This document shows positions 54,100-63,070 of a DNA stretch of 64,000 bases, one piece after another (positions within the stretch are counted from its first letter, which is position 1; each line of letters begins with the position of its first letter). The DNA is taken from NCBI RefSeq assembly GCF_018917235.1, contig NZ_JAHLOF010000002.1, positions 62,001-126,000 of the forward strand, in the 5' to 3' direction. The position numbers and the translations under genes were made by a program. The stretch comes from Metaclostridioides mangenotii (GTDB lineage: Bacteria; Bacillota; Clostridia; Peptostreptococcales; Peptostreptococcaceae). The notes beneath the pieces were generated by a model. That model saw nothing but the letters and a program-made list of their open reading frames with translations, was not told where the DNA came from and ran no database searches.

Positions 54100-54796
54100 T
54101 TATATTCTTTGCGCATTCTCCACCGTGATAACAAATTATTTTTTCAATATCATAATTTAGTAATTTTTTAGCAGATTTTTTAGCAAGTCTATTATCAATA
54201 TTTGTTTTTGGATTTGCAGTTAAAATTCGCCCTTTATAAAGAACTAGCGCATCTCCAGTGACAAGAGTTTTACTCTCTTTAAGATAAACAGATATATGTC
54301 CCGGCATATGACCTGGAGTTGATATTATTTCTATACCACCACACCAGTCAAATGTATCTCCACCAGTTACACATCTATCTATATTAACTTTTTTAAGTAT
54401 ATTATATTTTCTTTTAGAATGCTCACTCATTGCCCTATCAGTTCTCGACATCGAATGTCTTCTCGCTCTGGCATTTACGACTCTTATTGAAGTTTCCTCT
54501 CCACTTATAAATCTCTTATCATAAGACGATGAAATAGTTTCAATATGTGGGTATTTCTCTTTAAATTCCGCTAAAGCACCAAAATGATCAAAATCATGGT
54601 GTGTAACTATGATCTTTGTAAGTTTACCTAAATCAATTCCTTTTTTTTGTGCAGCATACTCCAACAATTCTAAACTACCAGGATATCCACAATCTATCAT
54701 TACCATTTCTTTATTATCGCTAATTATTGCAGGGAAAACTCTATCAACATGCTTATTTAGTATAAAGTCTAATTCTAAAACTGTAATTTTACTCAT
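54077..54796 (-). CDS. Metallo-beta-lactamase-fold hydrolase
   Basis: The 239-residue hydrolase has the metal motif THHDFDHFGAL (HxHxDH, with the first His of the pair as THH), 'STPGHMPGHISVYL' (His ligand) and 'LVTGDALVLY' (bridging Asp). The final His is in 'ICYHGGECA'. Substrate unknown; glyoxalase II and lactonase-type roles are both possible. Monocistronic. Confidence 0.88.
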   Translation of the reverse strand: MSKITVLELDFILNKHVDRVFPAIISDNKEMVMIDCGYPGSLELLEYAAQKKGIDLGKLTKIIVTHHDFDHFGALAEFKEKYPHIETISSSYDKRFISGEETSIRVVNARARRHSMSRTDRAMSEHSKRKYNILKKVNIDRCVTGGDTFDWCGGIEIISTPGHMPGHISVYLKESKTLVTGDALVLYKGRILTANPKTNIDNRLAKKSAKKLLNYDIEKIICYHGGECAKNIKESIKRI

Positions 54797-55028
54797 TTTG
54801 TCATCCTCTCAGTGATGTTAATTTGTACAAATTATTCATCTATTAAATTAATATTTATCTCTTAATCAGATTTACTGATTTAGAACTATTTAGTAATTAA
54901 AAATAGCCAATAATAAATTATATCACCTTTTATACAATATGAGCAATACTAGTAATACCAATAAGTCTGTTATTTTATTATCGATTTTTAAATTGCTTTT
55001 TTTGTTCAATTCAATCAATTTTTGTCTT

Positions 55029-56012
55029 TTATTTGTTTTTATATATTAATTTTTGAATATCTATCTCTTTATCTTGCATTTTGTTCTTTATAAGAAAATC
55101 TTGAGTATCTTCTAGCGACTTAATGTCTTTATCAGTAATATCGATATTAAAATCGTACCAAGAATACATTTCTTTTGTTTCCTCTACAGTAAGTCCGACT
55201 TCTTTTGATACTTTTTTAATTGCCTCTTCATTATTTTTATCCATATAATCTAAAGTTTCTTTTTCTACATTTTTAAATCTTTCTACTACCTCAGGATACT
55301 TATCAGCGAAAGTTTTGCTAACTGCAGTAACTATTACACCATCGACTAAACCTTCGCCACTTGTAACCATCTTTGATCCAGAGTTTAAAGCTTTTAGAGC
55401 TGCTGGTCCTGCGACAAGTGCAGCATCCACACTATCATCAGAAAGAGCTGCTGTTGCTTCTGGAATACCCATATTTAAATATTCTACATCGTCTATACTT
55501 TTACCATCTTTATTAAGTGCAGCAATTAAAACTTGGTGTAGTATAGTTCCTTTTGGACCTGCTACTTTTTTACCAACTAAGTCCTTTGCAGATTTAATTG
55601 AATCGTCATTTGTAACTATCATAAACCCTTTTGGTGATCTACTGTATGTATTTATTATCTCTAAATCAACTCCATTTGACGCTGCTATTATAGCTGATGT
55701 TCCACCTAGTGCGTGGAGAATGTCAATCTCACCTGCAGCAAGAGCTTGTGTTTGGTCTGGTCCTGCAGTTATTTCATGAAAATTTACTTTTATATTCTCT
55801 TTTCTAAACTCTTTCCCAAACAAATCATCTTGTTTTTGTAGTATAGATGGTACATTCAGGGGAGCTTTTACATATGTAACATTTATTTCTTTTGGATAAG
55901 ATACTGTCTTTTCTACTTTTTCTTTATCATTATTCTCTGTCTTTGAACACCCTACTGTAACTACAGTAAGTGCTAATATTGTAATACCTGATAATATTTT
56001 CTTGAATTTCAT
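55029..56012 (-). CDS. ABC importer substrate-binding lipoprotein, SsuA/TauA type
   Basis: The 327-residue lipoprotein has a lipobox (TVGC, Cys22) and a type 2 periplasmic-binding fold of the NMT1/SsuA group: 'AAGEIDILHALGGTSAIIAA', 'VGKKVAGPKGTILHQVL', 'DAALVAGPAALKALNSG'. It delivers ligand to the permease and ATPase encoded upstream. The family imports aliphatic sulfonates, taurine, nitrate or thiamine precursors; sequence does not decide between them. AGGAGAG precedes the ATG. Confidence 0.88.
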   Translation of the reverse strand: MKFKKILSGITILALTVVTVGCSKTENNDKEKVEKTVSYPKEINVTYVKAPLNVPSILQKQDDLFGKEFRKENIKVNFHEITAGPDQTQALAAGEIDILHALGGTSAIIAASNGVDLEIINTYSRSPKGFMIVTNDDSIKSAKDLVGKKVAGPKGTILHQVLIAALNKDGKSIDDVEYLNMGIPEATAALSDDSVDAALVAGPAALKALNSGSKMVTSGEGLVDGVIVTAVSKTFADKYPEVVERFKNVEKETLDYMDKNNEEAIKKVSKEVGLTVEETKEMYSWYDFNIDITDKDIKSLEDTQDFLIKNKMQDKEIDIQKLIYKNK

Positions 56013-56028
56013 ATGAATCTCTCCTTTT

Positions 56029-56760
56029 TTATATTTTTAGCAAACTCAAGATTTCTTTTTTTAGATTTATAAAGTATTCATTAGTTAAATCTCTCGTGTA
56101 ACTTTTATCTATATAAAACTCTTTAACCCAGCTATTTCCGGTAAAAACAATTATTTTTTTACCTATTTTAAGTGCTTCTTCAATATCGTGAGTAACAAAA
56201 ACTACACCTTTGTCAGTTGTTTCGTGTACTTTTATTACCTCATTTTGCATGTCAATTCTTGTAAAATAATCTAGTGAAGAAAACGGCTCGTCCATTAGCA
56301 AAATATCCGGATTAAACGATAAAGCTCTTGCAATACTTACTCTTTGAGCCATACCCCCAGAAAGTTCATTTGGATATGCTTTTTTAAATTTCTGTAAGTT
56401 CATTATATCTAAGTACTTATCTAAATCATTATTTTTGTTTTTAAATTCTCTGTTCCTGTGAAACAAAATATTCTCGCTTATATTTAGCCAATCCATAAGC
56501 CTACTCTCTTGAAATACAAAACCAACCTTTGGTTTACACTCAATTCCATTTTTTATAAAAGATATTTTACCACTACTTACATCTTCCAAGTATGCTATGA
56601 GCCTTAACAATGTGGTTTTTCCACATCCGCTAGCCCCTAAAACTACAGTTATATCTCTTGTATCAATTTCTAAAGATAAATTATCTAAAACTACGTGAAT
56701 TTCTCCATCTACTAAGTAACTTTTGCAAACAGAATCTATAAGATAGCCAGAATTAATCAT
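56029..56760 (-). CDS. ABC importer ATP-binding protein, SsuB/TauB type
   Basis: The 243-residue ATPase has Walker A LGASGCGKTT (about 39), Q loop 'GFVFQESRLMDW', signature 'LSGGMAQRVSIARAL', Walker B 'ILLMDEPFSSLD' and 'VFVTHDIEEAL'. 'QESRLMDW' with W is typical of the nitrate/sulfonate/taurine group. The start is the ATG at 56760 overlapping the permease stop (ATGATTAA) by 8 bp; the longer frame to 56787 lies within the permease gene. Confidence 0.92.
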   Translation of the reverse strand: MINSGYLIDSVCKSYLVDGEIHVVLDNLSLEIDTRDITVVLGASGCGKTTLLRLIAYLEDVSSGKISFIKNGIECKPKVGFVFQESRLMDWLNISENILFHRNREFKNKNNDLDKYLDIMNLQKFKKAYPNELSGGMAQRVSIARALSFNPDILLMDEPFSSLDYFTRIDMQNEVIKVHETTDKGVVFVTHDIEEALKIGKKIIVFTGNSWVKEFYIDKSYTRDLTNEYFINLKKEILSLLKI

Positions 56761-57538
56761 ATGAACCCACAGCCTTTCTTTTTCCAACCTTATTTACTAA
56801 TCTAGTAAATACACGGTCAGTAATTATACCCAAAGCACCAATTACAATAATTCCAACTATTACAACATCTGTCCTAGACAATTCTTTGCCATCAGATATG
56901 AGGTAACCAAGACCAGAAGATGCCGCTATTAATTCTGCACCAATTATGGCTCTAAAGCTATATCCAAGTGATAACTTTAAACCTATAGCAATATCTAAAA
57001 TTGCATTTGGTATTATTATCTTTAAAATTATTTGAAGATCTGAAAGTTCAAATATCTTACCCACTTCAATTAGCTTTGGATCACAGTCTCTAATTCCTTT
57101 TAATGTGTTCGTAAATATTGGGAAAAACGACGCTAAAACTATTATTATTATCTTTGACCCCTCACCTATTCCAAACCATAGTATAAGCATTGGAATCAAC
57201 GCTAGTGGTGGCGTATTTCTGATAAAATTTAATAGAGGTCTAAAGTACTCGTAAGCTTTTTTATTTAAACCAAATAATATTCCAAGAGGAATTCCTAATA
57301 AAGCACTAATCAAAAATCCTATAATAACTCTTTTAAAGCTCACAAATATATTTATAATTAAACTACCATCAATTATCATATTTACAAAAGTATTAAATAC
57401 TTTTTCTGGAGGCGGCAGTATATAGCTATTCCATATTCCCATAAAGGTAACAACCTTCCATGAGATCAAGATTATTATAAATACTATAGCACCTTTGAAA
57501 TTGTACGAATATGATGAGCTTTTCTTTTTTTCTATCAT
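56753..57538 (-). CDS. ABC importer permease, SsuC/TauC type
   Basis: The 261-residue permease has six membrane helices and the EAA-like loop 'EVGKIFELSDLQIILKIIIPNAILDIAIGLKLSLG' (in parts). It starts at the ATG 57538, 8 nt after GGAGG; the ATG at 57553 overlaps that site. It is the first gene of the operon permease-ATPase-binding protein. The 254-bp gap to the nitroreductase (57539-57792) has a long imperfect stem at about 57672-57733 (AAGTA..CCTA with TAGATACTT) that may end nitroreductase transcripts. Confidence 0.9.
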   Translation of the reverse strand: MIEKKKSSSYSYNFKGAIVFIIILISWKVVTFMGIWNSYILPPPEKVFNTFVNMIIDGSLIINIFVSFKRVIIGFLISALLGIPLGILFGLNKKAYEYFRPLLNFIRNTPPLALIPMLILWFGIGEGSKIIIIVLASFFPIFTNTLKGIRDCDPKLIEVGKIFELSDLQIILKIIIPNAILDIAIGLKLSLGYSFRAIIGAELIAASSGLGYLISDGKELSRTDVVIVGIIVIGALGIITDRVFTRLVNKVGKRKAVGSYD

Positions 57539-57792
57539 AAAAACAACCTCCATTAGCCGACTATTTTTATAGTAAAATAAACTATGAATTATAACAAATT
57601 TATAAACAAACCATTAAACCGCCAATTATTTATACCCCTTTTATTTATTTTAAATTATTATTTCAAAAAATAAAAGTACCTAAAGCTAGTCTACAAATTG
57701 TTTCAACAAAGCTCTAGATACTTATATGCTTCTATAAATTAATCTTACTTTAATATATAAATCTAATAGAATAAAATAATATTGCTATTATA

Positions 57793-58353
57793 TTATTTAC
57801 AATAAAAAACTTTCGGTTCTTTTCTAACAGGTGGATCTAACTCTTTTTTCATATATCCCATTGTAAGAGTTGTAACTAGACTATAATTTTCAGGCACATT
57901 GTACTTTTCTTTAAACTCTTTAGTATCGCAAACATCTTCGGCAAAACCTATCCAACATGTAGCAATACCCATAGAATGAGCAGCGAGCATTATATTACTA
58001 GCAGCCAATGTGCAATCGTAAACATGCCAATGAGAATTTGTATTCCCGTAAATAAGCAATAAATAAGGACTTCTATACAATAGATCCATTTTAGGATTAT
58101 GTAACCATGATTCATACTGTTTAAAATAAGGTAGATTCTCTAAATTTTCTGCTACATATTTCTTAATTTCAAGATTTAATTTTTCAATCTCTTCCTTATC
58201 TTTAATAATTACAAATCCCCAAGGTTGTTCATTTGATCCTGTTGCGGCTTTAACTCCAAGATTTAAAAGTTCGTTAAATGTGTCGTCAGTTATTTCTTGA
58301 TCAGTATAAGAACGACCACTTCTTTTACTGCTAATGCACTCTAAAATATCCAT
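57793..58353 (-). CDS. Nitroreductase family protein
   Basis: The 186-residue FMN enzyme has the family start 'SKRSGRSYTDQEI', 'AATGSNEQPWGFVII' and 'SMGIATCWIGFAED' with 'TLTMGYMKKELDPPVRK' near the end. It reduces nitro compounds or quinones with NAD(P)H; native substrate unknown. GAGGTG precedes the ATG. Its upstream region contains a terminator-like hairpin 150 bp before the start. Confidence 0.9.
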   Translation of the reverse strand: MDILECISSKRSGRSYTDQEITDDTFNELLNLGVKAATGSNEQPWGFVIIKDKEEIEKLNLEIKKYVAENLENLPYFKQYESWLHNPKMDLLYRSPYLLLIYGNTNSHWHVYDCTLAASNIMLAAHSMGIATCWIGFAEDVCDTKEFKEKYNVPENYSLVTTLTMGYMKKELDPPVRKEPKVFYCK

Positions 58354-58499
58354 AATTCACACCTCTTTACATTATTTATTTAGCTTTAAACCCTATATTT
58401 ACTTAAATAAACTGCAAATATCTCTATGACAATTATATATTAGAAACTAAGAGTTGTAAAATGATTGCATACATATTTCTTGTAAAAATTTAGTACATT

Positions 58500-58539
58500 A
58501 TAAAAAAATATGTATTATTCTCGAATGATTATACATATT
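58500..58539 (-). terminator. Terminator-like hairpin upstream of the nitroreductase
   Basis: On the minus strand AATATGTAT pairs with ATACATATT, with an inner ATTC/GAAT, followed by T7. No gene ends here: the only candidate RNA is a nitroreductase leader or a small RNA. Further upstream CAGTAGAC (58668-58661, minus strand) pairs with GTCTACTG (58602-58595). The rest of the gap 58354-58799 shows no ORF. Confidence 0.55.
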
Positions 58540-58799
58540 TGATCAATTTATTTCGACTTTTCAGTTTTTTTGTCATGTTCCTATTTCACGATTGCAGTAG
58601 ACTATACGTCTTAACTATTTATTTAATCGTCAATTATACTGATAATATCTTTATTGATCCGTCTACTGAATAGTGCTTATTAAATTGTTTATGATTTGCA
58701 TAAGTTACTTTAATTTCACTTCTATTGAGATTTAAATAAAGCTGATATTGTGTATAATAGAAATATATAAATAAAGATGTTCTATTGGAGGTATTATAT

Positions 58800-59270
58800 A
58801 TGAATCAAAAGACAAATGTTATGAGATTATTAGATGGAAAGAAAATAGATTATAAATACCATACATATGTTGATACTGATGCAATAAGTGGTATTGAAGT
58901 TGCTACTGTGTTAGGACAAGATCCTAAATGTGTTTTTAAGACTTTGGTAACAGTAGGTAAATCTAAGCAAAACTATGTATTTGTAGTTCCTGTTGAGAAA
59001 GACCTCGATCTTAAAAAAGCAGCGCAAAGTGTAGGTGAAAAATCTGTAGCTATGATAAAATCAAAAGACCTATTAGGTTTAACAGGGTATATTCACGGTG
59101 GATGTTCTCCTATAGGTATGAAAAAATTACTCTCAACAGTAATTGATATTAGCTCAGAAAACCTTGAAACAATTATTGTAAGTGGTGGTAAAATAGGCTA
59201 CCAGGTCGAACTTACTTTGGACGATCTAAAGAAATTAGTCAATTTTAAACTTTGTGATATTACTGATTAA
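58800..59270 (+). CDS. ybaK: Cys-tRNA(Pro) deacylase, YbaK/EbsC family
   Basis: The 156-residue protein removes Cys (or Ala) wrongly attached to tRNA. Visible are 'VFKTLVTVG', 'VVPVEKDLDLKKAA' with 'GLTGYIHGGCSPIGMKK', the conserved substrate-pocket loop GxxxGxxSPxG. The Lys in 'CVFKTL' is the functional one in YbaK. The start is the ATG at 58800, 8 nt after GGAGG; the TTG at 58785 is rejected. A -10 TATAAT lies near 58755. Confidence 0.92.
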   Translation: MNQKTNVMRLLDGKKIDYKYHTYVDTDAISGIEVATVLGQDPKCVFKTLVTVGKSKQNYVFVVPVEKDLDLKKAAQSVGEKSVAMIKSKDLLGLTGYIHGGCSPIGMKKLLSTVIDISSENLETIIVSGGKIGYQVELTLDDLKKLVNFKLCDITD

Positions 59271-59302
59271 ACTAACTAGTTTAAATATACTAGTTAGTTT
59301 TT
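59269..59302 (+). terminator. ybaK terminator
   Basis: The perfect stem AAACTAACTAGT with ACTAGTTAGTTT and a following T-run, overlapping the stop codon. Confidence 0.88.
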
Positions 59303-59330
59303 AATCCAATTTAAAGCTGTATAAATAAAA

Positions 59331-59372
59331 ATAAAACAGTCCTAAAAACTTAAAATAATTTTTAGGACTGTT
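59331..59372 (-). terminator. Terminator of the C_GCAxxG_C_C gene
   Basis: The perfect stem AACAGTCCTAAAAA with TTTTTAGGACTGTT is followed by TTATTTTTA on the minus strand. Confidence 0.88.
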
Positions 59373-59415
59373 ATATTTCAAATAATTGTATTCTATTTTC
59401 TGATACTACTATTTA

Positions 59416-59898
59416 CTATTTTATTTCCATTTTTCCATCATCAATAAGCTTATCAGCAACCCATTCAGCTACTTGTCCAGTTATTTTTATACAATGTTTT
59501 TTTCTCTCTGGAGACATAAAATTATCACCATTCCACTGTTTAGTTATAACTCTACAACATGTAGCTCCATACTCTTTTTTAATAAAATCGTGTAGGTCTT
59601 TTGATAATTCAAACATTTTTGGATCCATAGCTTGACCGTGCACTCTTCCGTAAACTATACCAAGAGCCATCTCTCCTCCAGATACAGCACCACATAGACA
59701 TTGTGCTTTACCTAAACCTATTGGGAAACTTGATGCCATTTTTGTTATTTCTGGACTGAAAGGTTGTCCCAAAGCATCGTTAACAGTTTGTAATACTGCT
59801 TCTGAACAGAAGAATTCCCCTCTTTGGAAATATCCTTCAGCTGTATTTTTAATTTCTTCTAAATATTTATCCTTTGAACATACTGCATTTGATTCCAT
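59416..59898 (-). CDS. C_GCAxxG_C_C family redox protein
   Basis: The 160-residue protein has 'EFFCSEAVLQTV', then 'GKAQCLCGAVSGGEMALGI', then 'YGATCCRVIT' and a final Cys in 'KKHCIKITG'. The spacing fits the C_GCAxxG_C_C family of small putative redox-active proteins. Usually found beside transporters or reductases, here before a TDT transporter gene on the same strand. GGAGGT precedes the ATG. Biochemical role not known. Confidence 0.88.
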   Translation of the reverse strand: MESNAVCSKDKYLEEIKNTAEGYFQRGEFFCSEAVLQTVNDALGQPFSPEITKMASSFPIGLGKAQCLCGAVSGGEMALGIVYGRVHGQAMDPKMFELSKDLHDFIKKEYGATCCRVITKQWNGDNFMSPERKKHCIKITGQVAEWVADKLIDDGKMEIK

Positions 59899-59952
59899 TA
59901 CATTACCTCCAATATTATATTTTTTGATTTATTAGCCTTGTTTTTATCTATA

Positions 59953-60888
59953 TTACTTTGCCTTACTCTCAACCTTTTCAGTTTTAAGTAAACTTGACAT
60001 ATATAAAACAAATACATATAAAACTAGACAAATAGCCAAAATTTCCTGAAATTTGACTATGTATACAAGCCAGCTTATATCACTTCCAGATTTAACTAAA
60101 AATCCATTTAGTTGTTTTGTTGCAATAGCACTTATAACCATCGGGAATGTAAAACTTGAATAGCTAGGATAAAATTTAAGCTTTAATAACTTTGGTAAGT
60201 AAGTTAAAGCTAAAATATAGAACACTATTGAAAACGCGAACAGTATATATAACATTGCTGTACTTTTATTTTCAAAAGTATTTAAATAACCTGCCAATAA
60301 TAGCGATCCCGGAGCTGCTAATATAATTAATGTAGGTAGTGAGGGCTCTGGCATTTCTTTTACAACCCAAACTCTTTTTAAAACAACTGGGATAAGAGCT
60401 AGATAAGTTATAAATCCAAACCAAAATGCAACTTTACCAACTGTTATTTGTCCAAAAACGGGTGCTGTTACACTTGCTACAACTATTCCAACATAAACTA
60501 TAAACCACGATGGAAATACTTTTTTTATTGAGAAATTTGACAAAAATTTCTTACTAAACAATATCAAAAGTACTATATGGCCTATAACCCCAATCCACCA
60601 TATAAAAAGTCCTATTGTTGGTGATAACGGCTTTACATAAGTAGCAAATAACATTGTAGCCATAGTTATTGTTAGAAATACACTCCCTATCAAAGGATTT
60701 TCTAACTGCTCTTTAACTCCCTTTTTAAGTACTATCAACTTGATGATATAAATCGCATACAAAATAAATCCTACAGCACCAATAACATTTCTAATTGAAT
60801 CTCCATAGGATTGAAGCAGGTTTCCTAAAGCAAATAGCGCTAGTATTAAACCTGCTATAGGAATAGGATATTTCTTTAACAAATTCAA
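59953..60888 (-). CDS. TDT family transporter (TehA/C4-dicarboxylate type)
   Basis: The 311-residue protein has ten membrane helices of the tellurite-resistance/dicarboxylate transporter family, with 'PIPIAGLILALFALGNLL' at the start and 'FPSWFIVYVGIVVASVTAP' in the centre. Members include anion channels (TehA, SLAC1) and malate carriers; substrate not predictable. A TTG start follows AGGAGGT. It lies 54 bp upstream of the redox protein gene, probably co-transcribed. Confidence 0.85.
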   Translation of the reverse strand: MNLLKKYPIPIAGLILALFALGNLLQSYGDSIRNVIGAVGFILYAIYIIKLIVLKKGVKEQLENPLIGSVFLTITMATMLFATYVKPLSPTIGLFIWWIGVIGHIVLLILFSKKFLSNFSIKKVFPSWFIVYVGIVVASVTAPVFGQITVGKVAFWFGFITYLALIPVVLKRVWVVKEMPEPSLPTLIILAAPGSLLLAGYLNTFENKSTAMLYILFAFSIVFYILALTYLPKLLKLKFYPSYSSFTFPMVISAIATKQLNGFLVKSGSDISWLVYIVKFQEILAICLVLYVFVLYMSSLLKTEKVESKAK

Positions 60889-60963
60889 ATTTTACCTCCT
60901 AATTTTTTAAATTTAGTTTATGTTTTGATTATAACAAATAGATATACAATAAAGTCGAATTAG

Positions 60964-61012
60964 ATAAAAAAATAATGTATTATAGAAAATTACAATATAC
61001 TATAATACATTA
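60964..61012 (-). terminator. Terminator of the PLP decarboxylase gene
   Basis: The perfect 13-bp stem TAATGTATTATAG with CTATAATACATTA is followed by TTTTTTT on the minus strand. Confidence 0.88.
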
Positions 61013-61090
61013 TCGTTAGAAACTATATTCGATTTTGTCGAAAACATTGACTTTTTATATATTACTGATTAGTTTTTATCTGTTTTTACA

Positions 61091-62329
61091 TTAAATAATT
61101 TCTCCACTCTTTGTTAAGAAGAACTCTTGAGGTACAATCATAGAAGCAAATTGTCTTGGTGATAATACAGCTGCATAACTTCCAGCATTGGTAACTACTA
61201 AGACATCTTCAATATTTATCGTTGGTAAATCAATATCATCTGCAATAATATCCGCTGATGTACACAGATTACCAACTAGTGTTACATTTTCTCGATCTAC
61301 TTTGTCTTTGTGTTTAGTTTCTGCTGAATTAGCTAGTACTATAAAATCAAATGCATTTTTTTGTGTGAACAAGGGTTCATTTCCACTTGGATTTTCATCT
61401 TTTGAATAACTCATAATCAAATGTGCAAGTGATGGTCTAATAAATCCATTTAAAGTATTATCTAGTATTACGAACTTCTTTCCGTTAGAAGTCTTTATAT
61501 CTAATACCTTCGTTGCATAAACACCACTTTTACAAACAGCATAACGTCCAGTTTCTATATATATCTTAACCCCTGCTAGCTTTTCTTTAAATTGTTCTAA
61601 CAGTTCAGCGGTTTGTCTACCAAGTTCTTTTGTATCGATCTCTTCATCTTTCGAAGAATAAGGTATTCCAAGTCCTGATCCTAAATTAATGAACTTAAGT
61701 TGGATACCAAGCTTATCTTGGACACTGCACGATAAATTAAACATATTTGTATAATATTTTTTCATTACTTCAACATCTAACTCTTGGCTTCTCGAATGAA
61801 CATGTATCCCAACTATATTTACTCCACTAAGACTATTTATCCAATCAAAGTGTTTATAAAAATCATCTTCATCTATGCCAAACTTAGATGGCAAGCCCCT
61901 GTCTGAATAAAATGTAAAGTTTGGATTTATTCTTACACCTATTTCCACAACAATGTTCTTATCATTTGCAATAGTATTAATTCTTTCTATCTCGGTTAAA
62001 CTATCCGCTATAATAATTGATTTATCTATAGAATTTAAAATATCATTATCAGACTTTCCAGGAGCAGAATAGTATATTTCGTCTTTTGAAAGCCCTAATT
62101 TACTGCCTAATAACACTTCTCCAAGGCTTGCAGCATCAGCACCAAAACCTTGTGAAAAAACACTCTTAATAACATGTTTATGTGGATTGGCTTTAATTGA
62201 ATATAATAAGTTTATATCTGGAAAATGCTCCTTTAGTCGTTGTGTATACTTTAGTATAGATTTTTCGTCATATAGATAAAAGCTATTGTATTTTTGAGCC
62301 TTATTTAAAACAGCCTGTTCATTAAACAT
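61091..62329 (-). CDS. Fold type III PLP-dependent decarboxylase (LysA/ODC-like)
   Basis: The 412-residue protein has the alanine-racemase-type barrel: PLP lysine in 'LLYSIKANPHKHV' (about 46), 'FGADAASLGEVLLG', 'VGIHVHSRSQ' (ring-stacking His), 'GSGLGIPY' (phosphate loop) and 'IETGRYAVC'. The second-domain substrate region is 'GNLCTSADIIADD', where LysA has GPxCESGD, so Cys is kept but the next residues differ. It may act on a substrate other than meso-diaminopimelate, for example in a small-molecule pathway. No lysine genes are near. GGGG precedes the ATG. Confidence 0.82.
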   Translation of the reverse strand: MFNEQAVLNKAQKYNSFYLYDEKSILKYTQRLKEHFPDINLLYSIKANPHKHVIKSVFSQGFGADAASLGEVLLGSKLGLSKDEIYYSAPGKSDNDILNSIDKSIIIADSLTEIERINTIANDKNIVVEIGVRINPNFTFYSDRGLPSKFGIDEDDFYKHFDWINSLSGVNIVGIHVHSRSQELDVEVMKKYYTNMFNLSCSVQDKLGIQLKFINLGSGLGIPYSSKDEEIDTKELGRQTAELLEQFKEKLAGVKIYIETGRYAVCKSGVYATKVLDIKTSNGKKFVILDNTLNGFIRPSLAHLIMSYSKDENPSGNEPLFTQKNAFDFIVLANSAETKHKDKVDRENVTLVGNLCTSADIIADDIDLPTINIEDVLVVTNAGSYAAVLSPRQFASMIVPQEFFLTKSGEII

Positions 62330-62393
62330 AACATTACCCCTTTATTTAAGAATTACTGTAATTTTAACATAGATAAATAGATAACGTAATGAT

Positions 62394-63059
62394 TTAGACA
62401 ATTAATCTTCCATCAACTATATTTATAATTCTATCAGCACTTTTTGATATGTTTTCGTTATGAGTTATCATAATAAGTGTTTGATTGTATTTTTTTATTG
62501 ATAATTTTAGTAATTCTACTACTTCTTGAGTAGTTTTTGTATCAAGATTTCCAGTTGGTTCATCAGCTAGTATTATGCTTGGCTTTGCTGATAGAGCCCT
62601 TGCTATTGCAACCCTCTGCTGTTGCCCACCTGATAACTGATTAGGCAAATGATTTTGTCTATCTTCTAATCCTAGAGTTTTAATAATTTCATCTAAATAG
62701 TCGTTGTCTATAGGTTTATTGTCAAGTTTTAGAGGAAGTTCTATATTTTCTCTGACATTTAAAACTGGTATTAGATTGTATTGTTGAAATATGAAACCTA
62801 CTTTTTGTCTTCTGTATTTTGCCAGTTCTTTATCTGAAAGGCATGATATATCTCGTCCATCTACTTTAATTGTTCCGGCACTTGATCTTTCAAGTCCGCC
62901 TATTAAGTGTAGAAACGTGCTCTTTCCACTACCACTCGGCCCTACTACTGCCACAAATTCACCCTTGTTTACAGTTAAGTTTGCATTTTGTAAAGCCCTT
63001 ACTGCTGTCTCTTTTTTTCCGTATATTTTACTTAGGTTTATTGTCTCTAATATAATCAT
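62394..63059 (-). CDS. MacB/LolD-type ABC transporter ATP-binding protein
   Basis: The 221-residue ATPase has Walker A VGPSGSGKST (about 39), Q loop 'GFIFQQYNLIPVL', signature 'LSGGQQQRVAIARAL', Walker B 'IILADEPTGNLD' and 'MITHNE'. The sequence 'QQYNLIP' and 'DEPTGNLD' mark the MacB/LolD/FtsE group, which acts with FtsX-type permeases for peptide or lipid extrusion. GGGAGG precedes the ATG. It lies 11 bp after the permease gene. Confidence 0.93.
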   Translation of the reverse strand: MIILETINLSKIYGKKETAVRALQNANLTVNKGEFVAVVGPSGSGKSTFLHLIGGLERSSAGTIKVDGRDISCLSDKELAKYRRQKVGFIFQQYNLIPVLNVRENIELPLKLDNKPIDNDYLDEIIKTLGLEDRQNHLPNQLSGGQQQRVAIARALSAKPSIILADEPTGNLDTKTTQEVVELLKLSIKKYNQTLIMITHNENISKSADRIINIVDGRLIV

Positions 63060-63070
63060 AGTTCCTCCCC

